Notes: generated by a model from the letters alone, not told the origin. A stretch of DNA of 64,000 bases from Rhizophagus irregularis (GCF_026210795.1 NC_089459.1:744001-808000), one strand, 5' to 3'; counted from the first letter of the stretch, positions 26,693 through 37,439 are shown. A program made the numbers and translations.

Positions 26693-27000
26693 TATTTAAT
26701 AAAGAAGCTTTAAATTTCTTATATTGTATGTTTAGTGTAATATATGTCCAAATTTTAATTATTTAAAAATAAAAAAAAAATCTATATATATAAAAAATTT
26801 ATTCTCCTGATGATTTATATGAATATTAAGTATATGTCCGTATGTTAATTCTTTTCTCTATATGTGTCCAAAACACGTGATGCTTTATTAGACATTTGCA
26901 TCTGTTCTTTTCTGTGAATAACTTTTTTCTGAGTCATTAAATTTGATGACATCCTATCTGATATTCTAATGCCGTTTGGACAAGAAGAAAGTGAATCAAT
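26693..27000. other. AT-rich DNA between elements
   Basis: About 300 bp with no recognised feature. Confidence 0.3.
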
Positions 27001-27271
27001 CACAGGTCAAAAAGTGAAAAATCAGGCATCAATTAGTCACCAATCAGTCACCAATCAGGTAACTGATTGGTGACTGATTGGCATTTTTGCCAAATATCGT
27101 CACCAATTAGGCAGTTTGCTAACATTTGATTCAGTGATTAGAAAAGGATGAAATATAACTCATTGGAATCGTCTCAACAAGACGAATCTAATGGTAGTAA
27201 AATCACATCTCTAGGATTAATAGTTAATAAAAAATTAAATAAAATATAAATAATACATTTTTATTTTTATA

Positions 27272-28551
27272 CAGAGGGCAATCAAAATTATCCGGCCAGT
27301 TTATTTTGCTAAAATTTTGTAGATCATGATGTGTTAATGTAATATAAATAAATATAATTTTGTATTTATAATCACAATAAACAAATTCCCATGCTTCATA
27401 TTTTTCGAAAATATGATATCACCTATTGTATAAATTTTATAAATTTTACAATTTTGTGTAAACAAACTTAAAAATCTTAAAAATATCATAATTCCGCCAA
27501 TATTGGTCTAATAGACTTGTGCTTACCACCATTCGAATCGTCTCAATGAGACGGATCAGAAGAGCTATAAATCGTAAAATTTCAATCATAGGATCAGAAA
27601 ATATCGTAGGTGACATTTAGGTTTTTAGAGCGTAATCATGTGATGAATATCGATCCTACAAATATTAAATTATTACCATTCAAATCCTCTCAGTGAGACG
27701 AATCTGATAAACCCAAAATTACAATATTTTAATCACTAGATCTCGAAATATCCTTAACATACAATTTTAAATTTTAAAATTCGCGAATTTCGCAAACTCA
27801 AAAAATTTCATAATTTACATATGGGGACGCCCGTAGCAAAAAGGGGGAATAGGCCAAAAAATTCAAATTTGAGATTTTATTATAATTATATGTCTATTAG
27901 TCTAATTATTAAGAAAATATGGGTTTTTATTAATAATATATTAGTAAAAAAGTTTAATTTTGAAATTTTCTTATTATTTGCATTTTACTTTTATAGAATT
28001 AACAAGCAACATAAACTTATTAAAAGAAAATCAATACTCTTAGTAAATTGCCTGTAAAATTTAGTTTTAGATAAAAAAAAAAAGGTCCGAAAGTCAATTT
28101 ATTTCACAATTAAGTGATGATCTGCCAAATTTATCACGTGATTTAAATTGCGATTTTTTTAAAATTACGGAATTATCCCATTCCCCCTTTTTGCTACGGA
28201 CGTCTCCATATATAGTATTACACTTGAATAATACCTGTAATTAATATGCAATATTATGGTATAATACTTTTTCAACATTATGCTTGCATACCTTATTAAA
28301 TTTTCTGATAAAACTACTTGAAAAGTACTATGTTAAAGATGCATTAAAAGGTATTACTCCAGAATATTATAAAAAATTTATCAATGGCATAACTAATTGA
28401 ATTGGGAAGTTATTTTTGCAAATGGAGATAGAATTTATTATTAAAATTTTATAATGAATTTGTTTAACTTTAAATTTTTATTATTGCTATATTATATATA
28501 TATAAGTTTTTCCAACTTGAAAAGTGGCTGGATAATTCTGATCGCCCTCTG
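27272..28551 (+). mobile_element. Tc1/mariner-like transposon relic
   Basis: TA at 27270-27271 and 28552-28553. Ends CAGAGGGCAATCAAAATTAT and, reversed, CAGAGGGCGATCAGAATTAT. A decayed transposase C-terminus is readable near 28316-28442: VKDALKGITPEYYKKFING, then after a stop and a frame change VIFANGDRIYY and a stop, matching the usual end of Tc1-type transposases. The central part is replaced by a nested MITE (27822-28208). Inactive. Confidence 0.75.
27822..28208. mobile_element. MITE nested in the Tc1-like relic (387 bp)
   Basis: TA at 27820-27821 and 28209-28210. Ends TGGGGACGCCCGTAGCAAAA and, reversed, TGGAGACGTCCGTAGCAAAA, then AGGGGGAAT on both. The interior is AT-rich and non-coding. 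Confidence 0.75.
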
Positions 28552-28975
28552 TATTTTACTTAATTTCTCATCAAGTATTAATCCTAATAATGCGATTTTA
28601 CTACCATTAGATTCGTCTTATTGAGACGATTCCAATGAGCTATATTTATCCCTTTCTGATCACTGAATCAAAAGTTAGCAAACTGCATGATTGATGATGG
28701 TATTTGGCGAAAATGCCAATCAGGTACCTGATTGGTAACTGATTGGTGACTGATTGATACCTGATTTTTCACTTTTTGACCTGTGAATTGAATCCCATCA
28801 AAAAAGGTTAATTAGAGAAAGGCAGACCAGTTTGAAAGAAAGGAGAAAAATCAATAATGAAAATCGTCATCCCAAATATACTAAATAAGAAGCAAATGAG
28901 ATTTCTAAAATATGTAAGAAGAAATTAGCTAAAAAAAGGTAGGCCAGTTTGAAAAAGAAATGAAAGATTAATGAT

Positions 28976-30214
28976 TAAAGCTTTGCAATCTGACCTGACA
29001 GATTAGGTAACCTGACGGGTTAACCTGAAATATTCAGGTTAGGTCATCAAATTCATGACCTGACATGGATCAGGTCAATACTGGTCAGTACCTGACCCAA
29101 CCCGTTGACCTGACATATATTTGGGTCAAATAAATTAAAAAATACTGAAACTAATAATGATTCTGGCATTTTTACATGTAAAATCAAAAAAAAATACTGA
29201 AACTATCAATTTCGGCATTTTTACATGTAAAATCGAAAAGAAAAATGCTATGTAGAACTAATGATTTTGGCATTTTTACATGTAAAATCAAAAAAAACTC
29301 TGAAACTATCAGTTTTGGTATTTTTATATGTAAAATCAAAAAAACTCTGGAACTAATGCTTCTGGCGCTTTTACATCCAAAATTAAAAAAAAAATGCTGA
29401 AACTATTAATTTTGGTATTTTTACATATAAAATCAAAAAGAAAAACTCTAGAACTAATTATTCTGACGCTTTTACATCTAAAATCAAAAAAAACTGCTGA
29501 AACTATCAGTTTTGGTATTTTTACATGTAAAATCAAAAAGAAAAATGCCGGAACTAATGATTCCAGTGTTTTTACATGTAAAATCAAAAAAAAAATGCTG
29601 AAACTATCAGTTTTAGCATGATAGTTTTAGCATTTTTACATGTAAAATCAAAAAGAAAAATGCCAGAACTAAAGATTTCGGCATTTTTACATGTAAAATT
29701 GAAAAAAAAATGCTGAAACTATTGGTTTCAGCGTTTTTACATGTAAAATCAAAAAAAAAATGCTGAAACTATTAGTTTCAGCATTATTACATGTAAAATC
29801 AAAAAGAAAAATGCCAGAACTAATGATTCTAGCGTTTTTACATGTAAAATCAAAAAAAAACTGCCAAAACTATCAGTTTTGGCATTTTTACATATAAAAT
29901 CAAAAAAAAAAACGTCAGAACTAATGATTCTGGCATTTTTACATGTAAAATTGAAAAAAAAATGCTGAAACTATCAGTTTCAGCGTTTTTACATGTAAAA
30001 TTAAAAGGAAAAATGCCAAAGTAAATAGTTTCAGCATTTTATAAATAAAACAAAAATAAAAAACGTTACAAAATGTTTTTTTATAATATTTAATAATGAA
30101 ACTTCAGGTAACCCAAGTTACCCAAAGTAACCTGAATACTTTTAGGTCAAATAGGTCAAGTCGGGTCAGAACGGTTTACCTGACCTGACCTGACCTGATC
30201 CGTTTGGAGCTCTA
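28976..30214. mobile_element. hAT-type element filled with a hairpin tandem array
   Basis: Perfect 8-bp duplication TTAATGAT at 28968-28975 and 30215-30222. The ends are TAAAGCTTTGCAATCTGACC and, reversed, TAGAGCTCCAAACGGATCAG, a diverged terminal inverted repeat followed on each side by subterminal GACCTGAC/AGGTCAGG repeats (28990-29120 and 30105-30200). The centre (29140-30060) is a tandem array of about 18 units. There is no transposase frame; the frames through the array are by-products of the repeat. Confidence 0.75.
29140..30060. repeat. Tandem array of ~50-bp hairpin units, two alternating types
   Basis: About 18 units of 48-51 bp (one longer). Each unit has a small hairpin followed by TTTTTACATGTAAAATC (itself palindromic) and an A-rich spacer. 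Two unit types mostly alternate: GCTGAAACTATCAGTTTCAG and GCCAGAACTAATGATTCTGG. Non-coding. It occupies the interior of the hAT-type element. Confidence 0.85.
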
Positions 30215-30281
30215 TTAATGATAGAACGAATGAATTAAAACGTACAGATAATAGGATAACATGTCATGAATTAGGTAAAAT

Positions 30282-30880
30282 TAAAGATACTGCCCGAAAC
30301 TATTTTTCAGTTTCCAAAACTGAAACTGAAACTGAAACTAAACCTGAAACTTGTCCGAAACTCTGAAACTAGCCTGAAACTCCTAAAACTAACCCGAAAC
30401 TCACTAATTTTAGCCAAAATTAAAATTCGGCTGAAATCATGACATTTTTATCACATGACATTACACCAATTTCCTAAAAAGGAAATTATGTTTCCCAGTA
30501 AAATTGGAAAAATTAGTTACACAATAGTTACACAAAATTCTGAAAAAGGAAATTTCAATGTCAATCATTTTTTGGCCAGAATTACATCTTAAAAATAGCA
30601 GGATTATATCAATAATTTCGGTCAAATTTTGAACTTTCAGTAATAATTTTGGCATTATAAATTTTGGATTAGTTTTACCAGTTTCAGATTAGTTTTACCA
30701 ATTTCAGGTTAGTTTTACCAGTTTTGGATTAATTTTACCAGTTTCAGATTAGTTTTACCAGTTTCAAATTAGTTTTACCAGTTTTACCAGTTTTGGAAAA
30801 TAAGAAAATTTCAGAAATAGTTTTACCAAGTTTCAGTTTTGACAGTTTCAAAAACTACTAAGTTTCGGGCAGCATCTTTA
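30282..30880. mobile_element. hAT-type MITE with subterminal GAAAC repeats, copy 1 (599 bp)
   Basis: Ends TAAAGATACTGCCCGAAAC and, reversed, TAAAGATGCTGCCCGAAAC; perfect 8-bp duplication GGTAAAAT at 30274-30281 and 30881-30888. The left subterminal part has (CTGAAA)n/CCGAAACT repeats; the right part has about seven copies of a 20-bp unit containing GTTTTACCAGTTTCAG. The unique centre carries CCTAAAAAGGAAATTATG. Non-coding. Confidence 0.85.
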
Positions 30881-31064
30881 GGTAAAATGAATCAAACCTG
30901 CATCCATTGTGATGCTAAGTTTTGAATAGAGAAAAAGAATTGGAATACTTCTCTTACATTTCCTACATTCTCAATTTGCTACATGCATGGTAAAGTTCGT
31001 TTAGTACCTTTGATTGTTCTGCCTCCTTATTTGTTGAATCTGTATATTTCATCAGACTCTGATG

Positions 31065-31781
31065 TAAAGATGCTACTCGAAACTTAGTAGTTTTTAAAAC
31101 TGTCAAAACCAAAACTTGGTAAAACTATTTCTAAAATTTTCTTATTTTTCAAAACTGATAAAACTGATAAAACTAATCTGAAACTGGTAAACTAACCCGA
31201 AACTGGTAAAACTAATCTGAAACTGGTAAAACTAACCTGAAACTGGTAAAACTAATTTGAAACTGGTAAAACTAACCTGAAACTGGTAAAACTAATCTGA
31301 AACTGGTAAAACTAACCTGAAACCGGTAAAACTAATCTGAAACCCAGAAACTAATCCAAAAATTTATAACGCCAAAATTATTACCAAAAGTTCAAAATTT
31401 GACCGAAATTATTGATATAATCCTGGTATTTTTAGGACGTAATTTTGGCCAAGAAAATGATTGATATTAAAATTTCCTTTTTTGGAATTTTGTGTAACTA
31501 TTGTGTAATTAATTTTTCCAATTTTACTGGAAAACATAATTTCCTTTTTAAAAAATTGGTGTAATGTCATAAAATAAAATGTCCTAATTTCAGCTGAATT
31601 TTAATTTTGACCAAAATTAGTGAGTTTCGGTTAGTTTCAGAAGTTTCAGATTATTTTTGAAAGTTTTGGATTAGTTTCAGGAGTTTCAGAATAGTTTTGG
31701 AGTTTCAAACAGGTTTCAGATTTAGTTTTGGTTTCAGTTTCAGTTTTGGAAACTGAAAAATAGTTTCAAATAGCATCTTTA
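31065..31781. mobile_element. hAT-type MITE, copy 2 in inverted orientation (717 bp)
   Basis: Same family as the element at 30282-30880 but reversed: begins TAAAGATGCTACTCGAAAC, then about nine copies of a unit with CTGAAACTGGTAAAAC, then the same unique centre reversed, and ends ATAGCATCTTTA. Flanking 8-mers CTCTGATG (31057-31064) and TTCTAATG (31782-31789) differ by two transitions, fitting an aged duplication. Confidence 0.75.
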
Positions 31782-32864
31782 TTCTAATGCAGTCTCTTAT
31801 CGCAGATAGTATAATAATGTTTTGACATATACGTCATTTGGTGCAGATATAAATGTGATAGTTAGCCAAGGCATTTCTGATTTTCGCATTCATGATTAAA
31901 GGCAGTGTATACTAAAGCAGAAGGTGACTTTTTTTTAATAACTTGAAGGATAGCAGATTAATAACTAAATTAAAAACAGTTTCTGTTAAAAAGAACAAAA
32001 AAGCAAAAAATATTAAAATTATTAAGAAAGAGGCCAACTGTATTATTACTGAATATTAATTAACAAAATCCACAATTACAAATGTTAATGATATTATAGT
32101 ATATGATATTCCTTTAATCTGATCTAATACTGGCTTGCTTAACCATCTGGTTGCCTAAGGTAAAGTTATTTTTGTTCATATTATATGGTAAAAAAAATGT
32201 ATAACTATTAAAGTTAAAATAAAACTGAATATACTATATAAGTAAATTTAAGATAATGGTATCTGGTTAGTATTATTAGAGAACATCTTAATAAGATGGT
32301 ATTTTACCACCTAGTCTTTTTATGAATGATAAGAAAGAGAAAAATTTTAAGCAGTATTCTTTAATATACTAGATTCAATAACAGCTGCTTTATTCTTTTA
32401 CAATAACTAAATAGGATCACACTTACTTATAATAAAGGTCACCATAGAAAATTAGCCCTTTACTAATAGTTTTTACCTTACTTTTTTCTTAAATTCTATT
32501 GGTTAATTAGCTAAAAAGAAGAAAAATCATAACAATGTAACATAAAATTTCCTTTTATAGTAGTATTTGCAAAGAATTTTATATATGATTTTTATCTTAG
32601 GCTTGGGAGTGATCTATCTTATAAGTAAACAGGATCCTAATCAAACCCATCTAATTTTAATAATTATTAATGGTTATAAAACCTTTAAAGTTATTATTAT
32701 AGAAGATCATAAATGCAGCTTATTATTTACCTTAAAATAAAAATAGAAAAATCTTAATAATCTTATAAAATGAAATTTTAAGATTGATAACAAAAAACTA
32801 AAAAATTAGATTAATGCTGTCATGTTTTTTTTTGTTTTATCAGAAAATTTAAGGATAAATCAAA
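31782..32864. other. AT-rich intergenic DNA
   Basis: About 1.1 kb with no gene or defined element recognised; it may contain very old transposon remains. Confidence 0.3.
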
Positions 32865-33041
32865 TATACATGCCACCTAAATTATTTTGGACTGCCGTAA
32901 TTATAAGTAATATCCCAAATTCAATTATGGCATCCCAAATTATTTTGGCACTTTACATAGTAAATTATATATAAACCGAATGAATTATGGCATTCCAAAT
33001 TATAATTATGACATCCCAAAATAATTTGGGCAGCATGTATA
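32865..33041. mobile_element. hAT-type MITE, copy B (177 bp)
   Basis: Second copy of the family at 25844-26020, same length, beginning TATACATGCCACC and ending GGGCAGCATGTATA. The perfect 8-bp duplication is AAATCAAA (32857-32864 and 33042-33049), different from copy A's, so the two are independent insertions. Confidence 0.85.
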
Positions 33042-33191
33042 AAATCAAAGAATCAAAGAATCAAAATAAATTTAAAGGCTTTTCTAATTTCAAAAAAAAG
33101 AATTCCAACTCTAAGGATAAAACTATAGGTATTAATAGAATTTTCTAAATGTTTGAACATGGCAATTTTGAAAACTAATTAAGAAAGATAA

Positions 33192-33344
33192 GGGCAGTGA
33201 CATTTATTACGTAATATTTTAGGGGGTGGGAGGGTATTTAAAGGTCATATAACATATAAGTATAACATAAGATTTTTCATATTACATGGGGGAGGAGAAT
33301 GATAGGCATAGTAAATGGATATTACGTAATAAATATCACTGCCC
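33192..33344. mobile_element. PIF/Harbinger-like (Tourist-type) MITE (153 bp)
   Basis: 3-bp duplication TAA at 33189-33191 and 33345-33347. Ends GGGCAGTGACATTTATTACG and, reversed, GGGCAGTGATATTTATTACG. A TWA duplication and GG-starting ends fit Harbinger-mobilised elements. Non-coding. Confidence 0.7.
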
Positions 33345-33458
33345 TAACTCAAGTGGTTTTTTTTTTAGAACCATAAGTCTAAATTTAAAAGGGATGACAA
33401 AAAAGAAGAATTTTTAAATTTCCAAATGAAAATTTAAAAAAAAATCCTAAGATAACTA

Positions 33459-33773
33459 CCGTATATAGCGGGCTACAATACCCCAAGTATTTTGCAAAAA
33501 TCGGGGGTTTGACCCTATACCTCCAGGTACTAAACAAAGCCTAAAATTCTGTTTTTTGCGAATATCTCACGATCTACCAGTCCAATTTAAATGATCTTTT
33601 TTTTTATTTTGAAGAGCTCAATGAGAGCTATTAAACAAAAAAAAAGATGGCTCAAATCTGATCACTAGATCACGAGATAATTGTAAAATATCCCCCTGGG
33701 TACTATACAATTCTATGAAATTTTTCAAGGGGGGTACTATGCATAGGGGGGTACTATGACCCGTGATATATGG
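33459..33773. mobile_element. TA-flanked MITE (315 bp)
   Basis: TA at 33457-33458 and 33774-33775. Ends CCGTATATAGCGGGCTACAA and, reversed, CCATATATCACGGGTCATAG; both continue into runs of C. Non-coding, mariner-type by its TA flanks. Confidence 0.65.
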
Positions 33774-33775
33774 TA

Positions 33776-34985
33776 ATAGACAGAATTGGATAATCTAAAA
33801 GACTGGATAATTAATTTATTGAAAAGTTAGTTGCAAATCATTTAAAGAGATTCACTATAATTTTAATTTTTATTTTTATAGATAAAAATTTGTTTCTTTC
33901 AGAAATTTTACTTAATTTGTTTAATTAGTAATAGTATTAGGTTTTACTAAAGTTGTTTGCTTTTATTTACTACTAATTACCTTTTCTTTTTTTAGCCTAT
34001 TTTTTTTATTTATAGGTATATTTGTATTTAAATAAAATGATTCACTTCCTTTAAGAATAATTTGAAAAAAAAAGAAAAAAAAAAGTATTGGTTTTCTTTT
34101 CCAATATAATTATTCCAATATTTTTCATTCTCTAAAAAAATTACTATTGTATTATTTATAATATTCTAGTATTTGAATATATTATTTAGAATCCTTTTTA
34201 ATCTGTAATCTAATATTAATATATATTTTAATGTACTTCATCAAAAGTAATATATCAGTATTTCTTAATTATAAACTTATTTTTTAAATGTTTTATTGTG
34301 AAATATATAAGTTTATTATATGAATAACAGATAACTATTTTACATTTTAAAATATATTTTTGCTTATTAATAAAATATGGCAAATTTTGTGAATGTAAAA
34401 ATAATCTTTTCTACTATATATATAGTATTTTTTATTTTAAAAATATATTAGGCAATCCCAAATTTTATTTTTTCATTTAATTAGAATTTTATTATTTTTA
34501 ATAATCTGCCAATATATTTGATATACTTTTTATTAGTATTTTTAAAATCACTTAGTAAAGATTTAGATATATATGTTATATTAATATATTTAAATATAGT
34601 GATTTATTAATTTATAGCTAATTAATAATATTATACTTGTGCTAAAAATCATTTATGGTTTGCAAGATTTACTAGTATAAAAACATAGTGTCTATATATG
34701 GTATGCAATTAAAAATTGTTGTATTCAAATAATTGAAAATATGAAAAAGTTTGCATGATAGTGTAAAAAAAGCCAGACTTTAATAAAAGATATTCTTAAG
34801 AGAATTTGATGTTAAAGGTATAGTATATTAGATAGAAAATATGTTATAAATAAACCAAAAGATTATTCTAGTACAAGGACATATTACAATAAAACAAGAA
34901 TATGTTCCAATTTAAAGACATAATATACAATACCAAAAATGTAGATAATGATAATTTAATGTTAATATAGCAAATAATATTGCAC
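33776..34985. other. Very AT-rich intergenic DNA
   Basis: About 1.2 kb, one of the most AT-rich stretches of the window, with no supported gene. Confidence 0.3.
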
Positions 34986-35615
34986 AAGAAAAAGGTAATA
35001 AGTGCCTTTTTACAGAATATATTAATACAGATACTCTGATTTTCTGGAAATATGCAATAATTTACAACTTTTTATCAAATAAGAAATATGGGAAGATGGT
35101 ACTTATAATGTACTGGTAATTTTTTCTATGATCTTTTAGAAGCTAAAAAAATCACTTATAGTAAAGAAGGTATGTGTCTTTCTAGTTCCTACAGAATATA
35201 TAAATCTCTGTATTCTGATGCAATGGATGTCATAAATGGTTTTCAAGTTTTAATTATATAAAGCACTCTAAGATATGATAACCCATATTGCTTAAATAAA
35301 CATGCCATAAAGTTATAACTAACATTCTTAACCCACCTTCCAGCATCTACTGGCCAGATTTCTTGAAAATAACTGATCCTCAAGGACTAGAACTCAATAT
35401 CTACTATTCACAGTATGGATTTGCTATAAAGTACAAGGTAAACAGCATGAGCAACATATAAAATATTTTCACAAAAATGAGAAAGACTTTGAGAAGCAGT
35501 TAATGCATAATCAGCCCAAAAAAAAACTTTGTGAAAGAATTCAATTACTTTAAGATATGTCTGGTATCTATACATAGTTATTCCAAGTCATCTTTGAGAG
35601 TTGGGCCTTATTGAA
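34986..35615 (+). pseudogene. Decayed zinc-ribbon / PD-(D/E)XK-like endonuclease-fold gene
   Basis: Fragments in changing frames: KGNKCLFTEYINTDT (34993 on), then AKKITYSKEGMCLSS (about 35143), then WPDFLKITDPQGLELNIYYS with YGFAI (about 35351-35420), then QHEQHIKYFHKNEKDFEKQL and KKKLCE. The order matches a large Rhizophagus family in which zinc-ribbon repeats with a K-C-L-S-x-x-YIN pattern precede a nuclease-like domain with PDFLK, GLELDIYYPxYGFAIEVQG and QHEKH signatures (recognised from memory). Several frame changes and stops are present and the zinc-binding Cys/His pairs are mostly lost, so it is a pseudogene. Confidence 0.55.
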
Positions 35616-35919
35616 TGAATTCAAAACTTTAGTTTATTTATAACCATTATACATGCGTATTATATATTTTTTTGTATGTTTACATTCTGATATAATAAAT
35701 ATCATTGTTAAACCTTCATGCCATCCATTTAGATATTAAAAATATAAATTATAGAACAGTGAAAAATTTTGCGTTTTTTTATTTAAAAGCTAGGAATTTG
35801 TAAAGACAGAAAATTTTGAAAATACATATAACAAATAGAACTGAACTTTCGGAATTGGCACACTTCCAGTGAGCAAGTAACGACATTGTCAGTGTATATG
35901 AGGACATGAGAGCAAGACG
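35616..35919. other. Short spacer
   Basis: About 300 bp between two decayed coding regions; nothing recognised. Confidence 0.3.
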
Positions 35920-36640
35920 CTATGTCATACCCACTTTGCCACGCATAACACCAAGAGATTTTTCTGCAGAGACAGAATTTAGTCTTGCTGATGTGATCCG
36001 GTTGTCATTAGCGAGTCCTCCACTATTTTAAAAAAAAGGTTTGGCCATTTGGAATTGTTTTGAAGCAGTAGGTTAGTATGCCATCATACAAATCCAACGC
36101 TAAACACCCTCCTATGAGATGGACTATAAACAATAGACCATATGTCATATCTGGATGAGACAATCACACAGTTATAGTTCATAAAAATAATGCGCCCTAA
36201 AAACTTTATCTATTGAATGAAAACTTTGCAAAAGTTAAAATAGGGAACCATATTCTAATGTTCGTGACTTTTTGAAGTGGGTGTTCCAGTAATTTTTCCA
36301 AAACAGCACCCAATCTCAACATTGGAATGTTCTTCTCGATCTTTTCCTTTTCGCTTTCTTCTATGTGATCGAGCATGGGACAAAGCGATATCATTTGCTT
36401 TGTTGCATATAGAGTGGAGGGTATCCTATTGTATAATCGCGTTAAATAATTTCATCATAAAGCAGTAACATAACGAACCAAAAATTACCTATTTTTCATT
36501 TCAATATAAAACTTTTCTAACATGCAAGCGTTCTTATAGAATTGGGCAATGCTGTCGTACACAACTTTCCACACCTACAAATGTTTGTCCCTTTGCAATC
36601 CATAGCAAAGACCTGATGTGACCAGCCTTTGAAACAAAAT
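35920..36640 (-). pseudogene. Unrecognised multi-exon gene or remnant
   Basis: Several coding-quality segments on the minus strand: AGHIRSLLWIAKGQTFVG (about 36628-36575), YDSIAQFYKNACMLEKFYIE (about 36560-36489, donor GTAATT), a segment starting at 36425 that joins in phase (IPSTLYATKQM, then MLDHIEESEKEKIEKN) and a last exon 36022-35920 (GGLANDNRITSARLN, then SLGVMRGKVGMT and a stop). G+C is above the surroundings. The first segment is out of frame with the second and the junction into the last exon lacks a good donor, so the gene may be broken. Family not identified. Confidence 0.35.
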
Positions 36641-37439
36641 AAGTAAATGAGTAATTATTATAAATGAGGATTGGTTGTGTCAATTATCTGCTTACCCTAC
36701 GCACCGTAGAATTCCTAATTTCGGCCAGAATTTTATTTAGTAACAATTGACTGATCGATTGCTCATTAGAAAGAAACGAGAGATGATTAAAGTGTGTGAA
36801 CTAGTTGCTAGCTTAGAATCAAGCCATCGAAGACAATTTAACAACCCAACACATTTAGAAGCCGTCTTTCGATTCCAGTAGTTTAAAATTTCTGCTATCT
36901 AAAGACATGCCATTTTAACGTGTAATTTAGATTAGAAACTTTGGAACTGAAAAAGTAATCGCGTAACTAGATGCCTAGGTTGTAAATTGTAATAACTGAT
37001 TATCAGTATGATCAGTGTATAAGGCCGGGCAAAATTAATTGTGTTTTACAAAAATTCAGGATAGTAAAATTTTATCACGTGACTCAATATAATAATTATT
37101 ATACAAAAATTCAATAAACGTGTTACATATTAATTTTGCTTGAAATTTCATGCTTCTTTTGTATAATACTCACAATAGTGGTAATATATTTCATTTACAT
37201 TAATTCTTTCAGATTCATCAAATCCATTTTCTGGTACTTTTCCACACTGAAGCAAATGTCTTCAAATAAACCACTCGAATAATAGTAAACTTCTATTGGA
37301 TTACTAATGTTGTGATTTATTTAAATAATTTTATTATTTCATTTACATTTTATCATTATTAAAAACAAATATTATTATTAAAAAATTAAATAGTTAACGA
37401 TTTCATTTTTAGTTATTATACATATTCTATTATTACCCA
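36641..37439. other. Intergenic DNA between the remnant and TFIIIC
   Basis: 800 bp with scattered GGCCAGAATT/GGCCGGGCAAAATT motifs and CACGTG at 37076-37081, resembling pieces of dispersed repeats. No gene seen. Confidence 0.3.

Larger units (their letters stand above)
27001..28785. mobile_element. Outer foldback element interrupted by a Tc1/mariner relic
   Basis: The left arm (27001-27271) and right arm (28552-28785) are extended inverted repeats, starting CACAGGTCAAAAAGTGAAAA at the outside and continuing through CACCAATCAG units, TTGATTCAGTGAT and a 23-bp palindrome built on GTCTCA/TGAGAC. They meet at the ends of the Tc1-like element, as if the latter inserted at a TA near the centre of a foldback. 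No clean duplication was found outside the arms. Confidence 0.65.

Noticed and set aside
29336-29621. Open frames of 75-83 codons on both strands within the repeat array
   Set aside because: They only reflect a ~50-bp repeat without frequent stops; composition and periodicity follow the repeat, not a protein.
29140-30060. CRISPR-like array
   Set aside because: Regular units of about 50 bp recall CRISPR, but the units have no unique spacers, the context is eukaryotic with introns, and the array sits inside a transposon shell.
31065-31781. Microsatellite expansion instead of a transposon for the (CTGAAACTGGTAAAA)n block
   Set aside because: The block lies inside inverted termini shared with the sibling element and next to flanking 8-mers that still match at six of eight bases.
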